38,345 bases of DNA from Chloroflexota bacterium (GTDB lineage Bacteria > Chloroflexota > Limnocylindria > Limnocylindrales > CSP1-4), in contig JACPOR010000026.1 in the NCBI GenBank assembly GCA_016191425.1, positions 1 to 38,345 of the forward strand. Reading direction: 5' to 3'. Under the pieces are notes generated by a model. The model ran no database searches, was not told the DNA's origin, and saw only the letters and a list, made by a program, of their open reading frames with translations. This document shows positions 21,604-30,107 of this stretch, piece after piece (within the stretch, counting starts at the first letter, position 1; every line of letters starts with the position of its first letter). The position numbers and the translations under genes were made by a program.

Positions 21604-23412
21604 TCAGGGCGTGGCGTCGACTCCCGTCCAGCGTCGATCCATCGCCAGCTGGATGACCGTTGGGCGATCCGCTACCAACGCCTGGCGGAGCGCCGGCTCG
21701 AGCGCTGCATCGGTATCGACCCGCGCACCGCGCGCCCCGAGCGCCCGGGCCGCAGCCGCGAAGTCGATCGGGCCGAGGTCCGTTCCGGCCGTCGACCCGC
21801 CCTCGCGCTGCTCCTGGTGCGTCCGGATCATCCCGTATCGTTCGTTGTCGAACACGACGACGATCGTCCGGAGGCCCATCCGCACGGCGGTCTCGACTTC
21901 CGCGAGCGTCATCCCGAGCCCACCGTCGCCGACGAGGGCCACGACCGTCCGATCGCGATGGATGAGCCCGGCGCAAATCGCCGCCGGCAGGCCGTACCCC
22001 ATGGCACCCGACGTCGGGCCGAGGAAGGTGCCCGGTCGCCGAAAGCGGAACCCGCGAGCCGCCCAGCCGGCGAAGCTTCCGGCGTCGGTCGTGACGATCG
22101 CGTCGTCGGGGAGGAGTCGACGAAGGGTGGAAACCGCCTGTCCGGGGTGGATCCCCGGGCCGTTCCAGGGGTGGCCGTCGACCACCGTCGCCTGCTCCCA
22201 TGCCGCCCGATCGGCGACGTTCCGTTGGACCCGGGCGTCCACACTCGCAGCGTCGATGACGCCGCGAGCCTCGAGGCGCGAGATCGCCGCGCGGAGGAAC
22301 TGCTTGGCGTCCGCCTCGACGGCGATGTCCGGGGGACGCAGCGTTGGCGAAGGCCGGCCCGGCGCGAGATCGACATGTGCCCAGCGGGTGCCCTCGGCCG
22401 GGATCGTCCAGCCGAACGACGCGACCTCGCCGAGCCGGCAGCCGATGACGAGCATCGCGTCCGCCGCGCCGAGGCGCTCGCGGACGGTCGCCGGCGCACC
22501 GTAGCCGGTCATGCCGAGGAAGAGCGGGTGATCGTTCGAGATCACGTCCCCGCGCCGCCAGGCGCCGATCACGGGCACCCGCAGGAGCTCGGCAAGCCGG
22601 ACGAGGTCGTTCGAGGTCCGGGCCCGGAGGATCCCTCCGCCCGCGAGGATCACCGGCCGCTCAGCGCCGGCGAGGAGATGGAGCACGGCGCCGACCTCCC
22701 CGTCCGTCGGACGGCGGGCCACGATCCGTGGTGTGGGAATCGCCCCGCCATCTGGAACGAGCTCGTCGAGGAGGTCCTCGGCCAGGGCGAGGAGGACGGG
22801 CCCGGGACGCCCTGTCGTCGCCTCGACCAGCGCGCGTTCAACGACGAGAACGGCGTCGGCGGGGTCGCGAGGCTCGGCGGCCCACTTCGCGAGCCGCCCG
22901 ATGCTGCCGACCAGATCCGCCTCCTGAAAGCCCTCTCGACCTTTCGCGGAGCGGTCGACCTGGCCAACGAGCGCGAACATCGGACTTGAGTCTGCCGTCG
23001 CGGTGTGGATTCCGATCGCGAGGTTCGCGGCGCCGACGGCGCGCGTCGCCAGGCAGGCGGCGGGTCGCCCCGTCAGCTGGGCGTGCGCCTCCGCCATGAA
23101 CGCAGCTGCACCCTCGTGATGCGTGGCGACGACGTTGATCCCGGCGCCTTCGAGCCCATCGATCAGGCCGAGGAAACTCTCGCCCGGCACGGTGAATGCC
23201 CACCGGACGCCGGCCCGACGGAGTGCCTCGGCGACCATGCGCCCGACGGTGACGGGTCCATCGGGCACGACCGGCGCGATCGGGGCGGGCTCCTCGGCGA
23301 TGGTGGCAGCTTCAGTTGCGCCTGGTGCGATGACCTCGGCTGCGGGCACGGCCGGGTCGACAACCTCGCCCTCTCCTGCCTCGGGCTCGACGTCCTCGAA
23401 TGGCGCTGGCAT
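21604..23412 (-). CDS. Thiamine-diphosphate-dependent enzyme, acetolactate synthase-like
   Basis: The 602-aa protein has the three-domain ThDP fold. The N-terminal domain carries FTVPGESFLGLIDGL and the activating glutamate E100 in THHEGAAAFMAEA. A middle domain holds VILAGGG, and the C-terminal domain has the ThDP/Mg motif GDGG at 495-498 with N523 in FDNERYG. This fits the acetolactate synthase / benzoylformate decarboxylase / sulfoacetaldehyde family. No small regulatory subunit (ilvN) is adjacent, so a biosynthetic AHAS is not assured. Residues 1-50 are an acidic Ala/Pro/Glu-rich extension not typical of the family, and the ribosome binding site is distant, so a later start near PVTVGRMV is possible. 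Confidence 0.85.
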   Translation of the reverse strand: MPAPFEDVEPEAGEGEVVDPAVPAAEVIAPGATEAATIAEEPAPIAPVVPDGPVTVGRMVAEALRRAGVRWAFTVPGESFLGLIDGLEGAGINVVATHHEGAAAFMAEAHAQLTGRPAACLATRAVGAANLAIGIHTATADSSPMFALVGQVDRSAKGREGFQEADLVGSIGRLAKWAAEPRDPADAVLVVERALVEATTGRPGPVLLALAEDLLDELVPDGGAIPTPRIVARRPTDGEVGAVLHLLAGAERPVILAGGGILRARTSNDLVRLAELLRVPVIGAWRRGDVISNDHPLFLGMTGYGAPATVRERLGAADAMLVIGCRLGEVASFGWTIPAEGTRWAHVDLAPGRPSPTLRPPDIAVEADAKQFLRAAISRLEARGVIDAASVDARVQRNVADRAAWEQATVVDGHPWNGPGIHPGQAVSTLRRLLPDDAIVTTDAGSFAGWAARGFRFRRPGTFLGPTSGAMGYGLPAAICAGLIHRDRTVVALVGDGGLGMTLAEVETAVRMGLRTIVVVFDNERYGMIRTHQEQREGGSTAGTDLGPIDFAAAARALGARGARVDTDAALEPALRQALVADRPTVIQLAMDRRWTGVDATP

Positions 23413-23437
23413 CGCGTCCAGGGTCGGGCCCTCCGTG

Positions 23438-23539
23438 TCAGGAATTCGGGTTGGGGAGCAGCGTCACGAGCAGACTCATCGTGACGATGAGCGCCAGCAG
23501 CGCCATGAGAATGCGGCCGATCCGCGCACCGGGGATCAC
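23438..23539 (-). CDS. Possible 33-aa single-helix membrane peptide
   Basis: Four nt after the yajQ stop, a GTG opens a frame IPGARIGRILMALLALIVTM that continues to LLVTLLPNPNS. A positively charged N-terminus is followed by one clear hydrophobic helix of about 20 residues. The short distance to yajQ and the regular membrane pattern argue for a real gene. The weak ribosome binding site argues against. No family is recognised. Confidence 0.4.
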   Translation of the reverse strand: MIPGARIGRILMALLALIVTMSLLVTLLPNPNS

Positions 23540-23543
23540 GGTC

Positions 23544-24035
23544 TCAGCGGTAGTTCTGAAACTGGAGCGGGACAACCTCGTCCAACTGCCGAAGTCGGGT
23601 GATGACCCGCTGGAGCTCGTCCTTGCTCTTGCCCGACACGCGCACCGCATCCCCCTGGATTTGCGACTTCACCTTGGGGAACTCGTCACGGATGAGCCTC
23701 GTGAGCTTCTTGGCGAGGTCCTCGGACAGGCCGCGCCGGAGTCCGATCCGCTGGCGCACCTTGTTCCCGCCCGCCGGCTCCACCTTCCCGAAGTCGAAGA
23801 TCTTCAGCGACAGGTTCCGGCGCACCGCCTTCGACTCGATGAGGTCCTTCACCGCGGCGGCCCGGAACTCGTCGTCCGTGACCAGCATGAGCTCGGTCGC
23901 GTCCTGCTCCAGCTCGACGGTCGCGCCCTTGAAGTCATACCGCTGGATGACCTCGCGCCGAACCTGGTCCAGCGCGTTGCGCAGCTCCTGGACGTCGAAC
24001 TCACTCACCACGTCGAAGGAGACATCTCCGGCCAT
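23544..24035 (-). CDS. yajQ: YajQ family nucleotide-binding protein
   Basis: The 163-aa protein matches YajQ in length and sequence: SFDVVSEFDVQELRNALDQ at the start, RYDFKGATVEL, then GGNKVRQRIGLRRGL and KVKSQIQGDAVRVSGKSKDELQ, ending PLQFQNYR. YajQ proteins have two ferredoxin-like domains and bind nucleotides; cyclic-di-GMP binding is described for Xanthomonas and Pseudomonas members. The ATG at 24035 follows GGAG. It is downstream of murC with a 151-bp gap in which I see no gene. Confidence 0.93.
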   Translation of the reverse strand: MAGDVSFDVVSEFDVQELRNALDQVRREVIQRYDFKGATVELEQDATELMLVTDDEFRAAAVKDLIESKAVRRNLSLKIFDFGKVEPAGGNKVRQRIGLRRGLSEDLAKKLTRLIRDEFPKVKSQIQGDAVRVSGKSKDELQRVITRLRQLDEVVPLQFQNYR

Positions 24036-24186
24036 CGGTGCTCCGTTGCCTCCCATGCTGGTCGCCGCCCGGGCTGCGGCCGTTTGCCGAGCCGGTCGGT
24101 GTCCCTTGGTGCCGCCCGGCTCCCCCGGCGCGCGATGCCGCCGGATCGTCGGCGGGACGGCCCGGTGAGGCGTCGGGATGTGAACT

Positions 24187-25788
24187 CTACTCGTTCTCCG
24201 CGAGCGGCTCCAGCAGCCGCTCGGCAATCCGGTAGCTCCGGCCGCCGCCCATGACCAGGACCGCCTCGCCCGACCTGATCTCGCCAGCCAGCCAGTCGGC
24301 GGTCGCCTCCACGGATCCGGGGGCGACGACCGTCATCTCGGGACGCAGTCGCGCCGTCGCTGCCGCGACATCGGCTGACGTGACGACGGTCGTGTCGAGA
24401 TCGCGACCGGCCCAGATGTCCGAGATCGCGACGGCGTCGGCGGTCGCGAGGGCGGCCGCGAGCGCGTCGAGGAGTGCAGCGGTCCGGTGATATGTCAACG
24501 GCTCGCAGGCAACCCACAGGCGGCGGCCGGGCTCGAGCTGCCGCATCGCCGCGATCGTCGCGCGAATCGCCGTCGGGTGGTGGCCGTAGTCGTCGTAGAC
24601 CACGACACCATGCCGCTCGCCCTTGCGCTCGAGCCGTCTGCCGACGCCAGCGAACGACGCGAGCCCGGTGCCGATCGCCCCGCCTCTCAATCCGAGGGCC
24701 AGGGCTGCGCCCGCGACGCCGAGGGCGTTGGTCGCGTTGTGCCGGCCGGCCGTCGGCAGTCGCACGACGGGCGGCACGGCGCCGGCCTTGGTGGCGCCGG
24801 GTGTACGGAACGCGGGTGACCAGTCGAGGTCGAGGGTCGTACCGTCCGCCGAGGCCGCCATGATCCGGCCGATCAGGGTCGCGGCCGGGCCCTGTGCGGT
24901 CCGGTAGCGAGCGGCGAGATTGCCGGCTAGGTCCAGCCCATTCCGAACGACCGCATCCGCGAGGGCGACAGCCACGATCCGCCCCTCCCAGTCCTGCAGC
25001 CGAGACGCGATCTCGGCAACGCCAGGGTCGCCGACGTTCGCAACGAGGGTCGGCTGGTTGCCGTCGGGTCCGGGGCGGGCTCGCCGCAGCCAGGCCTCGA
25101 AGGCATCGAGAACCGCGCCTCGATCGGCGAACACGTCCGGGTGGTCCCACTCTGCGCTCGTGAGGACGGCGATCGACGGGCCAAACGGGTCGAAGTTGCC
25201 GGCGTATTCGTCCGCCTCGACGACGAACGCCTCGCCCCGTCCGAGACGGGCGGTGGCCGGAACGCCCCCGGTGAGGGAGGCCGGCAGGAGCGCCCCCACG
25301 AACGCGGCAGGATCCTCGCCGGCCGCCGCGAGTACGTGAACGAGCCACCCCGCCGAGGTGCTCTTGCCATGCGTCCCGGCGACGGCCACGAGGCGTCGGC
25401 CGACGGCCGCGTCGGCGACGAGCTGCTGCCATGGCTCGAGGACGATCCCGAGCTCCCTCGCTGCCTCGAGCTCGTCGTGGTGCGGCGCGATCGCCGTGAG
25501 GGCCTTGCTGACGGCAAGTCGTTCAGGTCGGGACTCGGATCGGACATGGCGGGCTCCGTGGCCGGCGGCGACGTGGATCCCGGCAACCTCGAGCGCTTGC
25601 GTGTATGGCGACTCGGGGCACACATCACAGCCGTCGACCGCGGCACCCGCGCCGATCGCCAGGAGCGCGGCGGCGGACGCGCCGGCACCCGCCGCACCCA
25701 CGACGTGGATTCGTTCCCCGACCCGAATCGGGCGCGGCGGCCGCGCGGGCGCCAGCCCGAAGCCAACGTCGTCGGCCGTTCGGGTCAC
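24187..25788 (-). CDS. murC: Mur ligase, MurC-like
   Basis: The 533-aa protein has the Mur ligase ATP loop AGTHGKST (137-144), the central EADEYAGNFDPF segment, and the C-terminal signature VVYDDYGHHPTAIRATI, which is that of MurC and Mpl. MurC adds L-alanine to UDP-N-acetylmuramate at the start of the peptide stem. It is longer than typical MurC (about 450-490 aa), with a 20-residue Pro/Arg N-terminal lead. The usual GIGGIGMSG-like loop of the UDP-binding domain is replaced by VVGAAGAGASAAALL. The GTG overlaps the cinA stop as GTGA. No other dcw-cluster genes are near, so this may be a second MurC-like ligase or an Mpl-like recycling enzyme. Confidence 0.82.
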   Translation of the reverse strand: MTRTADDVGFGLAPARPPRPIRVGERIHVVGAAGAGASAAALLAIGAGAAVDGCDVCPESPYTQALEVAGIHVAAGHGARHVRSESRPERLAVSKALTAIAPHHDELEAARELGIVLEPWQQLVADAAVGRRLVAVAGTHGKSTSAGWLVHVLAAAGEDPAAFVGALLPASLTGGVPATARLGRGEAFVVEADEYAGNFDPFGPSIAVLTSAEWDHPDVFADRGAVLDAFEAWLRRARPGPDGNQPTLVANVGDPGVAEIASRLQDWEGRIVAVALADAVVRNGLDLAGNLAARYRTAQGPAATLIGRIMAASADGTTLDLDWSPAFRTPGATKAGAVPPVVRLPTAGRHNATNALGVAGAALALGLRGGAIGTGLASFAGVGRRLERKGERHGVVVYDDYGHHPTAIRATIAAMRQLEPGRRLWVACEPLTYHRTAALLDALAAALATADAVAISDIWAGRDLDTTVVTSADVAAATARLRPEMTVVAPGSVEATADWLAGEIRSGEAVLVMGGGRSYRIAERLLEPLAENE

Positions 25789-26294
25789 GTGCCGTCCCCG
25801 GCGAGGCCCGAACCCGCGCGTTCGACCAGGGAGAGGAGCACCGCGCGGACGCTCGCGCGACGGTTGGTATCCCGGTCGCCGTTCCAGACGTCCCGGCGGA
25901 CGGCCACCCCATCGGCGTCGGCCACGGCCACATACGTCAGACCGATCGGCTTGCCCGCCGATCCCCCGCCCGGTCCGGCGATCCCGGTCACCGACGCCGC
26001 GATGGACGCCCCGAATCGATCGCGAGCCGCGATGGCCATCGCGCGGGCCACCTGGGCGCTGACGGCCCCGTGCGCCGCCAGCGCCGCCTCGGGAACGCCG
26101 AGCAGGGCGGCCTTTGCCTCGTCCGCGTAGGCGACCATCCCGCCGAGGAAGTAGCCGGACGACCCCGGCACGTCCGTGATTGCCGCCGCTACGAGACCGC
26201 CGGTGCACGATTCGGCGACCGCGACCGTGAGGTGCCGGCCCAGGCAGAGCCCCTGGAGCCGTTCGACCAGCGCCCGGAGCTCCGCGTCAGCCAT
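25785..26294 (-). CDS. pncC: CinA C-terminal domain protein, nicotinamide-nucleotide amidase
   Basis: This 169-aa protein consists only of the CinA C-terminal deamidase domain: TVAVAESCTGGLVAAAIT near the N-terminus with the conserved Ser, then VPGSSGYFLGGMVAYADEAK and SVTGIAGPGGGSAGKPIGLTY. It converts NMN to NaMN and ammonia in pyridine nucleotide recycling. The ATG at 26294 is used. A TTG at 26303 overlapping the upstream stop (TTGA) is the alternative. It is tightly packed between the RodZ-like gene and murC. Confidence 0.92.
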   Translation of the reverse strand: MADAELRALVERLQGLCLGRHLTVAVAESCTGGLVAAAITDVPGSSGYFLGGMVAYADEAKAALLGVPEAALAAHGAVSAQVARAMAIAARDRFGASIAASVTGIAGPGGGSAGKPIGLTYVAVADADGVAVRRDVWNGDRDTNRRASVRAVLLSLVERAGSGLAGDGT

Positions 26295-26299
26295 GCCCG

Positions 26300-27718
26300 T
26301 CAACGACGCTGCGTGAGTTGCGGTGGGGCCGGCGGCTGGAACAGCCAGGTCTCCGGGACCCCTGGTTTCCCGAGCGCTCCGAGCGGGACGCCGTTGAGGG
26401 TGTACTGGGTGAAGCCGCTGGAACCCGTTCGAACCTCTACCGACGTCGTGCCCCGGAACGTGATCGTCCGGCCAGCCGCATACACCTTGCCGCTCTGTGG
26501 CATCGACGCGTCGAGAACGCCGTCAACCCAGACTTTCAGCCAGGCATCGCCGCCCTCGATCGTGACGACGAGGTTGACGCCGCGATAGGCCACCGTCACG
26601 GTCCGGTTGAGCGAGGCTGTCTTGCCCTCCGGCGACGTGGCCGTGATCGTGATCGACCAGCGGCCTTCCGTCAGCTCGAGCGGCGTGGTGAAGCTGCCGT
26701 CGGCCCCGACTCGGACCGTGAGTCCCCCCGGTTCCTCCGGCATCGCCGTGCCAGCCGGCTCTGGCGAGGCCGGGGCGGGTGTCGGCACCGGCGTCGGGGC
26801 CGGCGGCAAGCCGTCCGGCGGCCCGAGGTAGGTCGACCTGACGACGACGGTCGTTGCGTTCGAGGTGAGGCCCTCCACCGGGATCGCCCCGTTCTCGAAG
26901 GTCGTTCCATCCTGGGGTTGGGTCACGGTGAGCGTCGGCGCCTGGATGGGGAGGTACGGGACATTGATGACGATCCGCCTGGGGGTCTCGGTCGGCTTGC
27001 CGGTCTCGGGGTCCACGGCGTTCACGTCGAACTGGTTCTGGCCCCGACGGAGCTCGACCTCGACGCTCCATGTCCCGTCCGAGAGCGCGGTGACCCGGTA
27101 CGGCTGGCCGCGTCCCGGCACCTCCACGGTCACGGTGGCGCCGGGCGTCGACGTCCCCTCGAGGCGGAAGCTGGTCGCGGTCTCGTCCGCGTTGAAGATC
27201 GCGGTTGCCGGGTTGACGAGGTCGAGGGTCGGGGGCTTCGCGAAGCGGAGGAGCTGCACGGCGAGGTAGACGCCGAACAGGATCACGCCGAACGTCATCA
27301 GCGCCGCGACAACGACCGAGGGCGAGAAGGTCAGGGGCCGCGGCGCCTCCAGGATTGTGGTCGGGGCCACGACGACCGGCTCCGTGGGGACCTGGTCGCC
27401 GCGCTCGCGGCGCCACTGGCGGAGGACGTCCTCCGGGTCGAGGTTCAGGTAGATCGCGTAGTTACGCAGGAAGCCCTTCGTGTAGACCGCCCCCGGCAGC
27501 TCACGGTAGGCGCCCCGCTCGAGCGCGGCAAGGTAGCGGACCCGGATCTTCGTGTCGCGCTCGACGCGGAGAAGATCCACGCCCTTCCGTTCGCGGGCCG
27601 CGACAAGCCGGTCCGGTAGGGACGGGACCGGTTCCACGGCATCAGCCGAGCGCCCACCGGCACGCCCGGCGGCACCAAGAGCGGCGCCGTCTCGCCGGGC
27701 GTCGTCGCCCATGCTCAT
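26300..27718 (-). CDS. RodZ-like membrane protein with N-terminal helix-turn-helix
   Basis: The 472-aa protein has an HTH_25-type cytoplasmic domain at about residues 33-102 (DRLVAARERKGVDLLRVERD, YLAALERG, VYTKGFLRNYAIYL). One membrane helix follows at about 132-157 (FSPSVVVAALMTFGVILFGV), then a large outer part with repeated Ig-like strands, a Pro/Thr-rich spacer near 305-330, and a C-terminal DUF4115-like domain. This is the plan of RodZ, which links MreB to the cell-wall machinery. The Ig-like insert makes it longer than E. coli RodZ (337 aa). It follows ftsK by 5 nt. Confidence 0.85.
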   Translation of the reverse strand: MSMGDDARRDGAALGAAGRAGGRSADAVEPVPSLPDRLVAARERKGVDLLRVERDTKIRVRYLAALERGAYRELPGAVYTKGFLRNYAIYLNLDPEDVLRQWRRERGDQVPTEPVVVAPTTILEAPRPLTFSPSVVVAALMTFGVILFGVYLAVQLLRFAKPPTLDLVNPATAIFNADETATSFRLEGTSTPGATVTVEVPGRGQPYRVTALSDGTWSVEVELRRGQNQFDVNAVDPETGKPTETPRRIVINVPYLPIQAPTLTVTQPQDGTTFENGAIPVEGLTSNATTVVVRSTYLGPPDGLPPAPTPVPTPAPASPEPAGTAMPEEPGGLTVRVGADGSFTTPLELTEGRWSITITATSPEGKTASLNRTVTVAYRGVNLVVTIEGGDAWLKVWVDGVLDASMPQSGKVYAAGRTITFRGTTSVEVRTGSSGFTQYTLNGVPLGALGKPGVPETWLFQPPAPPQLTQRR

Positions 27719-27723
27719 GGCCT

Positions 27724-30105
27724 TCAGTCGTCCCCCGCGTCACCGTCTTCCGGATCCTGGCCCGGCCCATCGCGGCGCAGCACCACCCGAGCATTCGAGC
27801 CGTCGAACGCCCCGATGTAGCCCCGCGCCTCCAGTTGGTCGATCATCCGGGCGGCGCGCGCATAGCCCACCTTCAGGCGCCGCTGGAGGAGCGATGCAGA
27901 GGCCCGATCGTACTCCCGGATGACCCCGACGGCGTCCCGGAGGAGCCGGTCCGCCTCGTCGTCGGCAAGGTCGTCCACCGAACCCGTGGACTCGTCGTCG
28001 CTCTCGATGATCGCCATGTCGTAGTGCGGATCGTCAATCTGGTCGCGCCAGTGCCCCCCGACCCGGGCGATCTCGGCGTCCGAGACGAAGACGCCCTGGA
28101 GGCGCATCGGGCGAGGCAGGTCCGCCGGCTGGTAGAGCATGTCGCCCCGACCGATGAGGTCTTCCGCACCGGGGGCGTCAAGAATCGTCCGCGAGTCGAT
28201 CTGGGACGCCATGGCAAACGCAATCCGGCTCGGGAAGTTCGCCTTGATGAGGCCGGTGACCACGTTGACGGATGGCCTCTGGGTGGCGAGGACCATGTGG
28301 ACACCGGTCGCCCGGGCCTTCTGAGCCAGCCGGACGATCGGGTCCTCGACGTTCTTGCCCTCGCGCATCATCAGGTCGGCGAGCTCGTCGATGACGATGA
28401 CGATGTAGGGCATTCGATCGGCCGGGTCCGCCCGGGTCTCGTTGTAGGCTCGGATGTTCCGGGCTGTGGCGCCGGCGAACCGCCGGTAGCGGCCCTCCAT
28501 CTCATTGACTGCCCACTTCAGCGCCGCCTTCGCCCGATCCGGCTCCGTGATCACCGGGACGAGCAGGTGCGGCAGGCCGTTGTAGGCCGCGAGCTCGACG
28601 CGCTTGAGATCCATGAGGATCATCCGGACATCATCCGGGCTGGCGTTGCAGAGCAGGCTCGTGATCAGCGCGTTGACCATGACGCTCTTGCCGGAGCCGG
28701 TCGCACCGGCGATGAGCAGGTGCGGCATCTTCGCGAGGTCGACTGCCTGGGCCTTGCCGGCGACGTCGCGCCCGAGGGCGAACGTCAGCCGGGAAGTGCC
28801 GACGCCCGCGAAGTCGACCGACTCGAGAATGCCGCGCAGTCCGACGATGTTGAAGTCCTTGTTGGGGACCTCGATCCCGACCGCGCTCTTGCCGGGGATC
28901 GGCGCCTCGATCCGGAGCGAACGGGCCGCGAGGGCCATCGCAAGGTCGTCGGCGAGTGCCTCGATCCGGCTGACCTTCACGTGTGGCGCGGGCTGGACTT
29001 CGTACTGGGTGACCACGGGGCCGGCGTTCCGGCCCACGATCTGGGCCGGGATGTCGAAGCTGGCCAGCTTCCGGACGATGATCTCCTCGTTCCGCCGGTG
29101 GAGCACCTCCTCGCCCCCGAGGCCCACCGGCTCGAGCGCCTCGTCGAGCAGGTCGAGCGGCGGCAGGACGTACTCCCGCCGTTCGCGAGTCGGCGGCGAA
29201 TCCGAAGCCGACGTGATGTCGTCCGGGTCGCGGGCCGTTCGGAGCGTCTCCGCGAGCACGCCGGCCACGGGCTCCGCGACGCCGGTTCCGTTTCCGTTCC
29301 GCGCGGGCGCGAACGTGGCGGACGTCGGCACCGTGGATGGGACGGCCGACGGGATCCGGGCCGCCTCGTCCTCACCCCAGATCCCGGTCTGCCCGGCCGA
29401 TGGGTCGGCGGCGATGCCGCCCTTCCCGACCCGCACACCGCGAGCGCCGGTGGACCGTTCCGAGACCGCGGCGGCAGCGGCGTCCTGGGCCGAGCGGGCA
29501 GATCGGGCCACATCGGTCGCTTCCGGCTCACGGTGCAGGGACGCGGCGGCGGTGCTGCCCAGCCACCGAGCGAGGGTGGTCCCGGGCCGAACGAGGTCGC
29601 GCAGCGGCAGGTTGAAGGCGAGCATCAACCCGACTGCCCCGATCGCGACGAGGAGGACGAAGGCGCCCGGCGCCGTCAACGGCGCCACGAGGAGGTCCTC
29701 CCAGAAGCGCCCGAGCCGGCCGCCGCTCCAGATGCCCGTGATCTGGACCGCGCCGAGGATGCCCAGGTAGGCGACGACGATGCCGATGATCGTGACGCCC
29801 CACCCGGACGCCGGGCGACGCCCCGGGCCCCACTCAAGGTACCAGCCACCGCCGAGGAGCAGGAACGGGAGGAGCCAGCGGAGACTGCCGAACCACGGCC
29901 CGACGGAACCGATCCACCAGTCCGTGAGCCGTCCCTGTCCGGGCAGGATGAGGGCGATCAGGGTCACCGCGCCAAGAACGAGCAGGACGATCCCGACGAT
30001 CGAGCGGGCGACCTCCGGGCCGACGTTCGGGAGGGCGATCCGCGACAGGACCAGCCCGCCCCGGCGACGGGCTCGACGTGGCGCAGAGCGACGCCGGCTG
30101 GCCAT
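27724..30105 (-). CDS. ftsK: DNA translocase FtsK/SpoIIIE
   Basis: The 793-aa protein begins with a basic leader and about four membrane helices (residues 35-165). It has a low-complexity Ala/Ser/Thr linker to about 310 and then the motor: Walker A GATGSGKS at 467-474, Walker B YIVIVIDEL at 568-575, and LATQRPSVNVVTGLIKANFP. The C-terminal gamma winged helix (about 720-785, VGYARAARMIDQLEARGYIG) reads KOPS-like sites. It pumps chromosomal DNA through the closing septum. The start is 2 nt after the RNase J stop. Confidence 0.96.
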   Translation of the reverse strand: MASRRRSAPRRARRRGGLVLSRIALPNVGPEVARSIVGIVLLVLGAVTLIALILPGQGRLTDWWIGSVGPWFGSLRWLLPFLLLGGGWYLEWGPGRRPASGWGVTIIGIVVAYLGILGAVQITGIWSGGRLGRFWEDLLVAPLTAPGAFVLLVAIGAVGLMLAFNLPLRDLVRPGTTLARWLGSTAAASLHREPEATDVARSARSAQDAAAAAVSERSTGARGVRVGKGGIAADPSAGQTGIWGEDEAARIPSAVPSTVPTSATFAPARNGNGTGVAEPVAGVLAETLRTARDPDDITSASDSPPTRERREYVLPPLDLLDEALEPVGLGGEEVLHRRNEEIIVRKLASFDIPAQIVGRNAGPVVTQYEVQPAPHVKVSRIEALADDLAMALAARSLRIEAPIPGKSAVGIEVPNKDFNIVGLRGILESVDFAGVGTSRLTFALGRDVAGKAQAVDLAKMPHLLIAGATGSGKSVMVNALITSLLCNASPDDVRMILMDLKRVELAAYNGLPHLLVPVITEPDRAKAALKWAVNEMEGRYRRFAGATARNIRAYNETRADPADRMPYIVIVIDELADLMMREGKNVEDPIVRLAQKARATGVHMVLATQRPSVNVVTGLIKANFPSRIAFAMASQIDSRTILDAPGAEDLIGRGDMLYQPADLPRPMRLQGVFVSDAEIARVGGHWRDQIDDPHYDMAIIESDDESTGSVDDLADDEADRLLRDAVGVIREYDRASASLLQRRLKVGYARAARMIDQLEARGYIGAFDGSNARVVLRRDGPGQDPEDGDAGDD

Positions 30106-30107
30106 CC

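Noticed and set aside
24005-25432. A 475-codon Arg/Gly-rich frame on the minus strand
   Set aside because: It is another frame of the MurC-like gene and the yajQ leader with no recognisable domain.
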